Assembly: GCF_900090305.1 (NCBI RefSeq)
Contig: NZ_LT607751.1
Span: 62,001 to 126,000 of the forward strand
DNA: 64,000 nt
Origin: Micromonospora siamensis
Lineage (GTDB): Bacteria; Actinomycetota; Actinomycetes; Mycobacteriales; Micromonosporaceae
Reading direction: 5' to 3'
Made by a program: the position numbers and the translations under genes. The notes below the pieces were generated by a model. It made no database searches and was not told where the DNA came from. It was given only the letters and a program-made list of their open reading frames with translations. Shown one piece after another: positions 8,572 to 17,480 of this stretch; positions within the stretch are counted from its first letter, which is position 1, and each line of letters begins with the position of its first letter.

Positions 8572-8608
8572 GTGCGGGCGGGCCCCGGCAACGGGGTACC
8601 GCCCGCAC
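8572..8608 (+). other. Intercistronic stem-loop between cebE and cebF
   Basis: GTGCGGGCGG pairs perfectly with CCGCCCGCAC across an inner CCCC/GGGG stem. It lies between the binding-protein gene and the first permease gene, before the cebF ribosome-binding site. In sugar ABC operons such hairpins commonly stop some transcripts or protect the upstream message, giving more binding protein than permease. Confidence 0.65.
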
Positions 8609-8629
8609 GGCGGAAAGGAGTCCCGGGCC

Positions 8630-9616
8630 ATGGCCGTCCAACTCGACGCCCGCCCGCCGGTCGTACCGGCGCACCGCACGCCCCGCCAATCTCGGCAGCA
8701 CCGGCTCAGCCGGTTCGACACGAAGTACTCGCCCTACCTCTACATCGCGCCGTTCTTCCTGCTCTTCGGCGTGTTCGGGCTGTACCCCCTGATCTACACC
8801 TTCTGGGTCTCGCTGCACGACTGGGACCTGCTCGGCACCAACCCCGCCTTCATCGGGCTGGACAACTACACCGCCCTGATGGGTGACCCCGACTTCTGGC
8901 ACGCGGTGGTCAACACCCTCGGCATCTTCGTCATCTCGACCGTCCCACAGCTGCTCCTGGCGCTCTGGCTGGCGAACCTGCTCAACCGCCAGCTGCGCGC
9001 CCGGACCACCTGGCGGATGGCGGTGCTGATCCCGAACGTCACCTCGACGGCCGCCGTGGCGATCGTGTTCGCGGTGCTCTTCGGCCGCGAGTTCGGCATG
9101 ATCAACTGGCTGCTCGACCACGTCGGCATCGAAGCGATCAGCTGGAAGGCCAACCGGTTCGCCTCCTGGGTCGCCATCTCCACCATGGTCGACTGGCGGT
9201 GGACCGGCTACAACGCGCTGATCTTCCTGGCCGCCATGCAGGCCATCCCCCGCGACCTGTACGAATCCGCCTCGATCGACGGTGCGAGTCGATCGCGGCA
9301 GTTCTGGTCGATCACCGTGCCGCTGCTCAAGCCGACCATCGTCTTCGCGGTCATCATCTCCACCATCGGCGGCCTCCAGCTCTTCACCGAGCCCCGCCTC
9401 TTCAACTCCGGCACCAACGCCATCCGCGGCGGGCCGCTGCGCGAGTCGCAGACGGTGACCATGTACATGTTCGAGAACGCCTTCGCCCCGAACTACAACT
9501 TCGGTTACGGCTCGGCGGTCGCCTGGCTGCTCTTCGCGCTGATCGCGGTGGTCGCCGCCATCAACGTGCTGCTGCTGCGCCGGCTCGGCGGCGGCGCCCT
9601 GAAGGAGGACGCCTGA
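8630..9616 (+). CDS. cebF: Sugar ABC transporter permease, CebF-like
   Basis: A 328-residue inner-membrane permease of the MalF type with six or so transmembrane helices; the first covers about residues 37-60 after a basic cytoplasmic N-terminus. The EAA loop that docks the ATPase is at [23 protein letters not shown] (about residues 207-229; the key elements are E, A, A, G). Start ATG 8630 has AAAGGAG 9 nt upstream. It partners with the next permease and overlaps it by one base. Confidence 0.88.
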   Translation: MAVQLDARPPVVPAHRTPRQSRQHRLSRFDTKYSPYLYIAPFFLLFGVFGLYPLIYTFWVSLHDWDLLGTNPAFIGLDNYTALMGDPDFWHAVVNTLGIFVISTVPQLLLALWLANLLNRQLRARTTWRMAVLIPNVTSTAAVAIVFAVLFGREFGMINWLLDHVGIEAISWKANRFASWVAISTMVDWRWTGYNALIFLAAMQAIPRDLYESASIDGASRSRQFWSITVPLLKPTIVFAVIISTIGGLQLFTEPRLFNSGTNAIRGGPLRESQTVTMYMFENAFAPNYNFGYGSAVAWLLFALIAVVAAINVLLLRRLGGGALKEDA

Positions 9617-10449
9617 TGTCCCGGATCTGGTCGGCCGGCCGGCTCACCTACCTGGCACTGGCCATAACAGCGCTCATGTCGATCTTCCCGATCTACTGGA
9701 TGTTCGTGGTGGCCAGCCGGACCAGCGACGCGATGGGCCAGGTGCCGCCCCCGGTCACCCCCGGCGGCAACCTCGGCGCGAACATCGCCCGGCTGTTCGA
9801 GAACACCGACGCGTACTTCCTCACCGGCCTGATCAACTCGGCGATCGTGGCCACCTCGGTCACCGTGTCGGTGGTCTTCTTCTCCACCCTGGCCGGATTC
9901 GCCTTCGCCAAGCTGCGCTTCCGGGGTCGCAACGCCCTGCTGCTGGTGATCGTGGCGACGATGATGGTGCCAACCCAGCTCGGCGTCATCCCGCTGTACA
10001 TGCTGATGACCAAGCTGAACTGGAACGACCGGCTGCCGGCGGTGATCGTGCCCGCCCTGGTCACCGGGTTCGGCGTGTTCATGATGCGCCAGTACGCCGG
10101 CCAGGCGGTCAGCACCGAGCTGATCGAGGCCGCCCGGATGGACGGCTGCAACAGCGCGCGGATCTACTGGAACGTGGTGCTGCCCGCGCTGCGCCCCGCC
10201 GCCGCGGTGCTCGGCCTGCTCACCTTCATGACCACCTGGAACGACTTCCTGTGGCCGTACGCGGTGCTCAACGACCCGGAGAACCCGACCGTGCAGCTGT
10301 CGCTGCGGGCCCTGTCGGACGGCTACTACCAGGACATGTCGCAGGTGTTCACCGGCACGGCCATCGCCACCCTGCCCCTGCTGCTGGTGTTCATCGTGTT
10401 CGGCCGCCAGATCATCGGCGGCATCATGGAAGGCGCGGTCAAGGCATGA
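9616..10449 (+). CDS. cebG: Sugar ABC transporter permease, CebG-like
   Basis: A 277-residue MalG-type permease forming the second half of the membrane channel. It has hydrophobic helices near residues 12-32, 75-100, 110-130, 140-160, 190-215 and 245-265, and the EAA-loop residues in [21 protein letters not shown] 9616 shares its A with the TGA stop of cebF, so translation is coupled. It overlaps the GH1 gene by 4 nt (ATGA). Confidence 0.88.
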   Translation: MSRIWSAGRLTYLALAITALMSIFPIYWMFVVASRTSDAMGQVPPPVTPGGNLGANIARLFENTDAYFLTGLINSAIVATSVTVSVVFFSTLAGFAFAKLRFRGRNALLLVIVATMMVPTQLGVIPLYMLMTKLNWNDRLPAVIVPALVTGFGVFMMRQYAGQAVSTELIEAARMDGCNSARIYWNVVLPALRPAAAVLGLLTFMTTWNDFLWPYAVLNDPENPTVQLSLRALSDGYYQDMSQVFTGTAIATLPLLLVFIVFGRQIIGGIMEGAVKA

Positions 10450-11825
10450 CTGAGTTCCGATTCCCCGAGGGCTTCGTCTGGGGGGCGGCCACCGCGGCCT
10501 ACCAGATCGAGGGCGCCGCCACCGAGGACGGTCGCGGCCCGTCGATCTGGGACACCTTCAGCCGTACGCCCGGGAAGGTCTTCCAGGGGCACACCGGCGA
10601 CGTCGCCTGCGACCACTACCACCGGTACGCCGCCGACGTGGCGATGATGGCGGACCTGGGGTTGAAGGCGTACCGGTTCTCGGTGGCCTGGCCGCGGATC
10701 CGCCCGGACGGCACCGGCCCGGTCAACCCCCGCGGGCTGGACTTCTACGACCGGCTGACCGACTGCCTGTTGCAGCACGGCATCGACCCGATCGTCACGC
10801 TCTACCACTGGGACCTGCCGCAGACGCTCCAGGACACCGGGGGCTGGACCGACCGGGAGACCGCCGAGCACTTCGCCGACTACGCGGTCGCGGTGCACGG
10901 CCGGCTCGGCGACCGGATCCGCACCTGGACCACGCTCAACGAGCCGTGGTGCTCGGCGTACCTCGGCTACGGCAACGGTGTGCACGCGCCCGGGGAGCAG
11001 GACGCGGGGGCGGCCTTCCGGGCCGTACACCATCTGCTGCTCGGCCACGGCCTGGCCGCCCGCGCGCTGCGCGCGGCCGGCGCGGAGGTCGTCGGGATCA
11101 CCCTGAACCCGGCGGACGTCCGCCCGGCGGACCCGGACAGCGCGGCGGACGCCGACGCGGTCCGGCTGGTCGACGGCCTGCACAACCGGATCTTCCTCGA
11201 CCCGCTGACCGGCGCCGGCTACCCGGAGGACGTGCTGGAGCATGTCTCCCGGCTGGTCGAGCCGGACTTCATCCGGGACGGGGACGAGAAGGTCATCGCC
11301 GCTCCGATCGACCTGCTGGGGATCAACTTCTACTCGCCCACCTACGTCGCCGGACGCCCCGGCGGCGCGGGGGCGAGCGCCTACCCGGGCACCGAGGGGT
11401 CGGTGGAGTTCCTGCCGCCGACGGGTCCGCTCACCGACATGGGTTGGATGATCGAACCGGCGGCGCTGACCCGGCTGCTGGAGCGGATCGGCCGGGACTA
11501 CCCCGGCCTGCCGTTGATCATCACCGAGAACGGCGGGGCGTTCCCCGACAAGACGGCCACCGAGGGGCCGGACGACACCGGCTGGGTGGCCGACACCGAT
11601 CGGGTGGCGTACCTCGACGGACACCTGCGCGCGGCACACGAGGCGATCGCCCGGGGGGTCGATCTGCGCGGGTATCTCGTATGGTCGTTGCTGGACAACT
11701 TCGAATGGGCCGAGGGTTACCGCAAGCGGTTCGGGATCGTCCACGTCGACTACCTGACCCAGCGACGCACACCGAAGGAGAGCGCCCGCTGGTACCAGGA
11801 GGTGATCGCCCGGAACGGGCTCTAG
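10446..11825 (+). CDS. bglC: GH1 beta-glucosidase
   Basis: Cytoplasmic family 1 beta-glucosidase of 459 residues, expected to hydrolyse imported cellobiose and cello-oligosaccharides to glucose. It has the (beta/alpha)8 barrel with the N-terminal signature [18 protein letters not shown]. The acid/base is Glu166 in TLNEPW and the nucleophile Glu361 in [17 protein letters not shown] and RFGIVHVDY close the barrel. No signal peptide is present, consistent with intracellular action. The start codon overlaps the cebG stop. Placement inside the LacI-controlled operon supports a catabolic role. Confidence 0.93.
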   Translation: MTEFRFPEGFVWGAATAAYQIEGAATEDGRGPSIWDTFSRTPGKVFQGHTGDVACDHYHRYAADVAMMADLGLKAYRFSVAWPRIRPDGTGPVNPRGLDFYDRLTDCLLQHGIDPIVTLYHWDLPQTLQDTGGWTDRETAEHFADYAVAVHGRLGDRIRTWTTLNEPWCSAYLGYGNGVHAPGEQDAGAAFRAVHHLLLGHGLAARALRAAGAEVVGITLNPADVRPADPDSAADADAVRLVDGLHNRIFLDPLTGAGYPEDVLEHVSRLVEPDFIRDGDEKVIAAPIDLLGINFYSPTYVAGRPGGAGASAYPGTEGSVEFLPPTGPLTDMGWMIEPAALTRLLERIGRDYPGLPLIITENGGAFPDKTATEGPDDTGWVADTDRVAYLDGHLRAAHEAIARGVDLRGYLVWSLLDNFEWAEGYRKRFGIVHVDYLTQRRTPKESARWYQEVIARNGL

Positions 11826-11844
11826 CAAGGTGGTGGTAACGGGG

Positions 11845-12870
11845 ATGACGACCGCGCAGCGGCCGACGCTGGAGGCGGTGGCCCGACGGGCCGGGGTCTC
11901 CCGGGCCACGGTGTCCCGGGTGGTGAACGGGTCCACCACCGTCGCCGAGCCGATCCGCGAGGCGGTCCGCCGGGCGGTCGACGAACTGGGGTACGTGCCG
12001 AACCTCGCCGCCCGCAGCCTGGTCACCCAGCGGACCGACTCGGTGGCCCTGGTCATGCCGGAGGAGGCCACCCGGGTCTTCTCCGACGACCAGGTCTTCC
12101 CGGGCATCATCCGTGGGGTCAGCCAGGAGCTGGAGGCCGCCGACAAGCAGCTGGTGCTGATGCTGGCCGGGTCGGCGGCCGGGCACGAACGGGTCGAGCG
12201 GTACACCACCGGGCGGCACGTCGACGGGGTGCTCTTCGCCTCGCTGCACGGTGAGGACCCGCTGCCCGGCACGCTGTCCCGGCTGGGCATCCCGGTGGTC
12301 TGCGCGGGTCGGCCGCTCGACGGCGCGCAGGTGCCGTACGTCGACGTCGACAACGTCGGCGGGGTGACCCGGGCGGTACGCCACCTGATCGCCGACGGCC
12401 GCCGGCGGATCGCCACCATCGCCGGTCCGCAGGACATGGTCGCCGGCATCGAGCGGCTCACCGGTTACCGGCAGGCGGTGGCCGCGGCCGGGCTCGGCGA
12501 GCTGGTCGCGTACGGGGACTTCACCCGGGAGTCGGGCGCGGCGGCGATGCGCGAACTGCTCGCCGCCGACCCGGAGCTGGACGCGGTCTTCGCCGCGTCG
12601 GACCTGATGGCGCACGCCGCCCTGCGGACGCTCCGCGAGGCGGGGCGGCGGGTGCCGGAGGACGTCGCGATGATCGGCTTCGACGACATCGAGACGGCCG
12701 CCTACACCGATCCGCCGCTGACCACGGTGCGCTGGGAGATCGTGGAGCTGGGTCGGGCGATGACCCGCCAGCTCCTGCGGATGACGGCCGGCGAGCCGAT
12801 CGACGAGGCGGAGATCCTCCCCACCGAACTGGTGGTCCGCGCCTCGGCCCGAGCGGGAGGCGTCCGATGA
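11845..12870 (+). CDS. cebR: LacI-family transcriptional regulator, CebR-like
   Basis: A 341-residue LacI/GalR repressor. The helix-turn-helix is at about residues 7-30 (LEAVARRAGVSRATVSRVVNG) with the hinge NLAARSLV near 50, followed by a periplasmic-binding-protein-like sensor domain with DVDNVGG and GFDDIETA. Being last in the operon, it would be autoregulated. The two palindromes before cebE are its probable operators and a cello-oligosaccharide its probable inducer. ATG 11845 is chosen; GTG 11830 would add five residues. The stop codon forms the loop of a terminator hairpin. Confidence 0.9.
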   Translation: MTTAQRPTLEAVARRAGVSRATVSRVVNGSTTVAEPIREAVRRAVDELGYVPNLAARSLVTQRTDSVALVMPEEATRVFSDDQVFPGIIRGVSQELEAADKQLVLMLAGSAAGHERVERYTTGRHVDGVLFASLHGEDPLPGTLSRLGIPVVCAGRPLDGAQVPYVDVDNVGGVTRAVRHLIADGRRRIATIAGPQDMVAGIERLTGYRQAVAAAGLGELVAYGDFTRESGAAAMRELLAADPELDAVFAASDLMAHAALRTLREAGRRVPEDVAMIGFDDIETAAYTDPPLTTVRWEIVELGRAMTRQLLRMTAGEPIDEAEILPTELVVRASARAGGVR

Positions 12871-12884
12871 TCGGACGCCTCCCG
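12854..12884 (+). terminator. Terminator hairpin with the cebR stop codon as its loop
   Basis: CGGGAGGCGTCCGA (12854-12867) and TCGGACGCCTCCCG (12871-12884) pair perfectly over 14 bp. The three-base loop is exactly the TGA stop of cebR. The left arm therefore encodes the last residues of the repressor. Confidence 0.75.
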
Positions 12885-13204
12885 TCGGCCGAACCAGCCT
12901 GCACACCGCAACGAGCGATCACTTGTTGTGATTAGGACTCGACCCCCAACCCATGCCTGCCCAGCCTTTGCTCTGCTGCCACCCACGCAACAGTCACCCT
13001 TTGTGTTCGCTCGCGAATGCCGGGCGATTCCGCCCCCGAACGAAATCCCCTGACCAATGCCGGTGTTGCGTGGGCGGCAGCAGAGCAAAGCGTCGAGAGA
13101 GTTGGCTACAGGGCGGCCAGGAAGCCACACTGCGTAACCACGCCGTCCGATCACCCATCGTGAGGTTCGCCGGAAACCTTTCGCCGTTTTCGGCGCGGTC
13201 CATC
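12885..13204. repeat. Gene-free region holding a 125-bp inverted-repeat element
   Basis: No gene is supported here. A 27-nt arm beginning CTTTGCTCTGCTGCC at 12966-12992 matches the reverse complement of 13064-13090 at 26 of 27 positions, enclosing about 71 bp. The arms read through no coding sequence. It looks like a non-coding MITE- or REP-like palindromic element sitting between the sugar operon and the GNAT gene; it could also be a transcribed RNA hairpin. Confidence 0.65.
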
Positions 13205-13216
13205 TAGTTTCTCCAC
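13205..13216 (+). promoter_or_regulatory. Leaderless promoter -10 of GNAT gene
   Basis: TAGTTT at 13205-13210 followed by CTCCAC and the ATG start. Confidence 0.4.
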
Positions 13217-14113
13217 ATGCTGATCCGCACCGCTCATCCGCAGGACGCCGCCGAGGTGGTCGCGCTGCGCGCCCTGGTCCACCCGTACCTGCTGCGCGGG
13301 GTCGAGTCGACCCGGAACATGATCGCCCACCCGCCGCCCGGGGAGGAGTGGACCGCCTGGGTGGCCGAGGCCGACGGTCGGGTCGTCGGCTGGGCGTCGG
13401 CGTACCGGAACGTCGAGACCTCCGAGTCGGGCGTCGGGGAGATCTCCACCCTGCACGTCCACCCGGAACACCGGCGACGCGGCCTGGGCACCGGACTGCT
13501 GGACGCGGCACTGGGCCACCTGCGGGCCATCGGCGCGCGGCGGGCCCTCACCTCGTGCCGACCGGAGTCGCTGCCGTTCGCCCGCCGGCACGGGTTCACC
13601 GCCAGCCGGGAGCTGCGCTACTCGGCGCTGGGCCTGCGGCCCACCCCACCGATGCCGGCGGCCCCGCCCGGCGTACGCCTGCTCTCCGCCGCCGAGGTGG
13701 ACCCGCACCTGCTCCACGAGGTGGACGCCGCGGCAGCGTCGGACGAGCCGGGCGACGTCCCAACGGTCGGGATGGACTTCGACCTCTGGCGCTTCGAGGT
13801 GTGGGAGGACCCGGGGCTGGACCAGCACGCCACCACCCTCGCCGAGGTCGACGGGGAGCCGGCCGCGGTCACGCTGGTCAAGCGGGACGGGGAACGGATG
13901 TGGTCGGCGTTCACCGGAACCGTGCCGCGCCACCGGGGTCGGGGCCTGGCCACGCTGACGAAGCGGGCCGCCCTGCACCGGGCCGCCATCGGTGGAATCA
14001 CCGTGGCGTACACCTCGAACGACGAGAAGAACGCGCCGATGCTGGCGGTGAACGTCGGGCTCGGCTACCGGCCGGTGGCCGCCCACTGGACCGTCCTGCG
14101 GGACCGCCTCTGA
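13217..14113 (+). CDS. GNAT family N-acetyltransferase (tandem domains)
   Basis: A 298-residue acetyl-CoA-dependent acetyltransferase with two GNAT folds. The N-terminal one has the acetyl-CoA motif VHPEHRRRGLGTGL (about residues 80-93); the C-terminal one has VPRHRGRGLATLTKRAAL (about 235-252). The substrate is unknown; the organisation resembles the MshD layout but the sequence does not mark it as mycothiol synthase, which lies at 35785. A TAGTTT hexamer ends 6 nt before the ATG, indicating a leaderless transcript. Confidence 0.85.
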   Translation: MLIRTAHPQDAAEVVALRALVHPYLLRGVESTRNMIAHPPPGEEWTAWVAEADGRVVGWASAYRNVETSESGVGEISTLHVHPEHRRRGLGTGLLDAALGHLRAIGARRALTSCRPESLPFARRHGFTASRELRYSALGLRPTPPMPAAPPGVRLLSAAEVDPHLLHEVDAAAASDEPGDVPTVGMDFDLWRFEVWEDPGLDQHATTLAEVDGEPAAVTLVKRDGERMWSAFTGTVPRHRGRGLATLTKRAALHRAAIGGITVAYTSNDEKNAPMLAVNVGLGYRPVAAHWTVLRDRL

Positions 14114-14120
14114 CCGCCGC

Positions 14121-14636
14121 TCAACCGGCGTCGAGCACGCGGCGCGCGGTGGCGTACGTGTCGGCGCCGAAGAGCACCAGCCTGGCCTCGGTGACGCTGG
14201 TCGGGGTGGCCGCGCGCAGCACGGTCAGCGCCTGGCGCACCGCGTCGTCGAGCGGCCAGCCGTACACGCCGGCCGAGACCAGTGGGAACGCCACCGTGGC
14301 CGCGCCCAGTTCGTCGGCCACGGCCAGGCTGTTGGCGTAGCAGTCCCGCAGCAGCGCCGACCGGTCCTCGGTGGCCGAGAAGACCGGGCCGACGGTGTGC
14401 ACCACCCAGCGGGCCGGCAGGTCACCGGCGGTGGTGGCGACCGCCTGCCCGGTCGGCAAGCCGCGCCTGTACCGGGACGCGCGCAGCGCCCGGCACTCCG
14501 CCAGGATGGCCGGGCCGCCCCGGCGGTGGATCGCGCCGTCGACTCCCCCGCCGCCGAGCAGGGAGGAGTTGGCGGCGTTCACCACCACGTCGACCGCCTG
14601 GGCGGTGATGTCCCCCTCGACCATCCTGATCTCCAT
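14121..14636 (-). CDS. Macrodomain ADP-ribose hydrolase
   Basis: A 171-residue single macrodomain of the YmdB/MacroD type, which removes acetyl or ADP-ribose groups from O-acetyl-ADP-ribose or ADP-ribosylated targets. Diagnostic segments are VNAANSSLLGGGGVDGAIHRRGG (catalytic Asn/Asp and the glycine loop, residues 19-41) and FPLVSAGVYGWPLDDA. It begins 1 nt after the stop of the EI24 gene, so the two are probably co-transcribed; the functional link is unclear. Confidence 0.92.
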   Translation of the reverse strand: MEIRMVEGDITAQAVDVVVNAANSSLLGGGGVDGAIHRRGGPAILAECRALRASRYRRGLPTGQAVATTAGDLPARWVVHTVGPVFSATEDRSALLRDCYANSLAVADELGAATVAFPLVSAGVYGWPLDDAVRQALTVLRAATPTSVTEARLVLFGADTYATARRVLDAG

Positions 14637-14637
14637 G

Positions 14638-15429
14638 TCAGTCCTCCTCGGTGTGCTGGCCGAGCGAACGGCGGGTGAGCAGGGTGGCGCCGGCGACGGC
14701 GGCCGGCATGACCAGGATCGCGCCGAGCGGGATCAGGAAGCAGACGAAGACCGCCACCCCGAAGCCGAGGGCGGTGGGCCGGTCGGCCTTCAGTGTGGCC
14801 CGCCGGTCGGGCAGCCGCAGGCCACGCCGGGAGAACGGCGCCCCGACCAGTTCCACGGCGAGCAGCCAGCCGCCGACCGCGCCGCCGATCACCGGCACCA
14901 CGGTCTGCCCGACCACTGGGATGAACCCGGCCGCGAAGAGCGGGATGCCGACCAGTACGGAGAACCCGACCAGCCGCAGCGAGTCGGCCACGCTGCGACG
15001 CAGCGACGCCCAGAACGGGACCTCCACCGCGCCCGGGGTGCCACCGAGGCGGTCCTCCACCCGCTCGGAGATCTTCTCGTAGAACGGGTCGCCGATGGCC
15101 AGGGTGAGCGCGGTGAAGGTCACCACGCCGAGCAGCCCACCGACACCGACGAAGGCCAGTCCGGCGATCACCCGGACCAGGCCGCGCGCGGTGCTCGACC
15201 AGCCGTCGGCGAACGGCGTCGCCCAGGCGGCGAGATCGTCGGCGAAGTACACCAGGGCGCCGAGCGCGGTGAGGAACAGCGCGCCGGAGATGAGCGCCGG
15301 GATGACGCCGAGCAGCATCAGGCCGGGGCTGCGGACGTACAGGCCGAGGCCGCGCAGGAGCAGTCCGGCCCCGCCGAGAAAGCGGCGCGCGGCGCCGGCC
15401 ACCGGCGCGATGGTGCGGGGTGCGTTCAC
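14638..15429 (-). CDS. EI24 domain-containing membrane protein
   Basis: A 263-residue multi-pass membrane protein of the EI24/CysZ family. Hydrophobic segments occur near residues 30-60, 75-105, 155-180, 185-205 and 225-250, with the amphipathic, family-typical DPFYEKISERVEDRLGG between them. CysZ members take up sulfate in Gram-negatives; the actinobacterial role is untested. GTG 15429 is used: a TAGGCT hexamer (15438-15443) ends 8 nt upstream and the reading frame beyond it is antisense to the WYL gene. Confidence 0.8.
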   Translation of the reverse strand: MNAPRTIAPVAGAARRFLGGAGLLLRGLGLYVRSPGLMLLGVIPALISGALFLTALGALVYFADDLAAWATPFADGWSSTARGLVRVIAGLAFVGVGGLLGVVTFTALTLAIGDPFYEKISERVEDRLGGTPGAVEVPFWASLRRSVADSLRLVGFSVLVGIPLFAAGFIPVVGQTVVPVIGGAVGGWLLAVELVGAPFSRRGLRLPDRRATLKADRPTALGFGVAVFVCFLIPLGAILVMPAAVAGATLLTRRSLGQHTEED

Positions 15430-15480
15430 GATCGCCGAGCCTAGCGGCCGCCCGCACCCCCGTCCTTGCACAATGGGCGG

Positions 15481-16503
15481 GTGCGGGCCGCCCGGTTGAT
15501 CTCGTTGCTGCTGTTGTTGCAGTCGCGGGAGACGATGACGGCGGCGGAGCTGGCCCGGGAGCTGGAGGTCTCGGAGCGGACGGTCTACCGGGACGTGCTG
15601 GCGCTGCACGCCGCCGGCATCCCGGTCTACGCCGACCGGGGCCGGGCCGGCGGCTACCGGCTGGTCGGCGGCTACCGGACCCGGCTGACCGGGTTGACCC
15701 GGGACGAGGCGGAGGCGCTCTTCCTGTCCGGCCTGCCCGGCCCGGCCGGGGAGATGGGGCTGGCCGACGCGGTGGCGTCCGCCGAGCTGAAGGTGCTCGC
15801 CGCGCTGCCGCCGAGCCTGCGGGACGCGCCCGCCCGGGCCGGGCAACGCTTCCACCTGGACGTGCCGGGCTGGTTCCGGGAGTCGACGCCGCCGCCGTGG
15901 CTGGCGGAACTGGCCCGGGCGGTGTGGCGGGACCGGGTGGTGGAGCTGCGCTACCGGCGCGGCGAGCGGGAGGTCGAGCGCCGGGTCGAGCCGTACGGGC
16001 TGGTGCTCAAGAACGCGGTCTGGTACCTGGTCGGCCGGGTCGGCGACGGGATGCGGACGTACCGGGTGGACCGGGTGGTCGGCGTGGATCCGGTGGACGA
16101 CGGGACCTTCGACCGGGACGAGGGTTTCGACCTGGCCGGCTACTGGCGGGAGCAGGCCGAGCTCTTCCTCCGGGGCATGCTCCGCGAGCGGGTCACCGTC
16201 CGGCTCAGCCCCGCCGGCCTGCGCGCGCTGCGCTGGACCGCCGAGGCGCCCTTCGCGTACGACGAGGCGGTGGTCGCCGCCGGCGAACCCGACGGGCAGG
16301 GCTGGGTGGTCACCCGGTTGCCCGTCGAGTCCGTGCCGGTGGCGTACCACGTGCTGCTGGCGCTGGGCCCCGAGGTGGAGGTGCTGGAGCCACCGGAGCT
16401 GCGGGCGCGGTTCGCCGAGGCGGCCCGCCGGTCGGCGGCGCTGTACGCCGGGCCGGCCGCGGCCGCCCCGAGTCGGCCGCGGCCCGGCCCGGGTCAGCGG
16501 TAG
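15481..16503 (+). CDS. HTH/WYL-domain transcriptional regulator
   Basis: A 340-residue YafY/PafC-type regulator. The winged helix-turn-helix is at about residues 5-58 (LARELEVSERTVYRDVLAL), followed by GRAGGYRL, a WYL domain around residues 140-200 (KNAVWYLVGRVGD), and a WCX-like C-terminus. WYL domains sense ligands such as nucleotides or nucleic acid; the ligand here is unknown. GTG 15481 has CACAAT 6 nt upstream and may be leaderless. The gene is convergent with the SDR at 16494 and overlaps it by 10 nt. Confidence 0.85.
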   Translation: MRAARLISLLLLLQSRETMTAAELARELEVSERTVYRDVLALHAAGIPVYADRGRAGGYRLVGGYRTRLTGLTRDEAEALFLSGLPGPAGEMGLADAVASAELKVLAALPPSLRDAPARAGQRFHLDVPGWFRESTPPPWLAELARAVWRDRVVELRYRRGEREVERRVEPYGLVLKNAVWYLVGRVGDGMRTYRVDRVVGVDPVDDGTFDRDEGFDLAGYWREQAELFLRGMLRERVTVRLSPAGLRALRWTAEAPFAYDEAVVAAGEPDGQGWVVTRLPVESVPVAYHVLLALGPEVEVLEPPELRARFAEAARRSAALYAGPAAAAPSRPRPGPGQR

Positions 16504-17414
16504 CCGGTCACGTCCGCCGGCCGGCCGGCGTTGACCACCTCCACGATGTAGCGGAAACCCTGCGGCCGGCTGCCGTCGAGGTCGGTGAAGCCGTACTCCG
16601 TGGCGAGCTCGCCCGAGTCGGTGGACCGGCCGTTCCAGCGCGCCCGGTCCGGGTCGGCGGCCAGGGCGGCGATCGCCCGCCCGACGTACGCCGGGGTCTC
16701 CGAGATGGCGAAGTGCGGGTCCTTGGCGGTGCCGTCGCGCCAGTTGGCCTCGGTGACCCCGAAGTGCTCCAGCATCAACTCGGAGCGGATCCAGCCGGGG
16801 CTGATCGCGACGGCGGTGCAGCCGTGCGGCTCCAACTCGTGCGCCTGGGTGAAGGCCAGCCGGTTCACCGACACCTTGGCCAGGTCGTAGAAGACGGAGA
16901 GCCGGTAGTTGGTGTCGTTGTACGCCTTGGTGCCGTCACCGATCTCCACCACCAGGCCACCGGGGTTGCGGATCAGCAGCGGCAGCGCGAAGTGGCTGGT
17001 GATGATGTGGGTGTCGACGGCCAGCCGGAGGGTACGGAAACCGGCGTCCAGGGGCTGTTCCCAGACCGGCTTCTCCCAGGTGATCAGGTGGTCGCTGCCC
17101 CACACGTCGTTGACCAGCACGTCGAGTCGGCCCTGTTCGGCGTCGATCCGGGCGACCAGGTCGCGGACCTGCTCGGGGACGAGGTGGTCGACCTGGACCG
17201 CGATGCCGGTGCCGCCGGCCGCGGTGACCAGCTCGGCGGTCTCCTCGATGGTCTCCGGCCGGTCCATCTCCGAGCGGTTGGCGCGGGTGCTGCGGCCGGT
17301 GGCGTAGACGGTGGCCCCGGCCGCGCCGAGCTGGATCGCGATCTGCCGGCCGGCGCCCCGGGTCGCCCCGGCCACCAGCGCGACCTTCCCCGTGAGTGGT
17401 GTCGTCGTCGTCAT
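16494..17414 (-). CDS. SDR family oxidoreductase (long, atypical)
   Basis: A 306-residue short-chain dehydrogenase. It has the cofactor motif GATRGAGR (residues 16-23), the STRANRSEMDRPE insertion after strand 2, and YDLAKVSVNR at the usual YxxxK position. The catalytic Ser strand reads VVEIGDGTKAYND rather than the canonical Ser, so the chemistry may differ. It is longer than typical 250-residue SDRs because of C-terminal extensions. The substrate is unknown. The 3' end overlaps the WYL gene tail to tail. Confidence 0.8.
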   Translation of the reverse strand: MTTTTPLTGKVALVAGATRGAGRQIAIQLGAAGATVYATGRSTRANRSEMDRPETIEETAELVTAAGGTGIAVQVDHLVPEQVRDLVARIDAEQGRLDVLVNDVWGSDHLITWEKPVWEQPLDAGFRTLRLAVDTHIITSHFALPLLIRNPGGLVVEIGDGTKAYNDTNYRLSVFYDLAKVSVNRLAFTQAHELEPHGCTAVAISPGWIRSELMLEHFGVTEANWRDGTAKDPHFAISETPAYVGRAIAALAADPDRARWNGRSTDSGELATEYGFTDLDGSRPQGFRYIVEVVNAGRPADVTGYR

Positions 17415-17480
17415 GGCACCAGCCTGACCGGGGTACCTGACAGTCCGCGTCAGCTTTTCCCGACGGATTTCGCCACGGGG

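Noticed and set aside
10326..12461. 711-codon minus-strand open frame under the GH1 and LacI genes
   Set aside because: Shadow frame with no recognisable motif; both plus-strand genes have full catalytic or DNA-binding motifs.
12885..13204. CRISPR array or tRNA in the largest gene-free region
   Set aside because: There is one inverted pair, not a regularly spaced direct-repeat series, and no cloverleaf or T-loop sequence.
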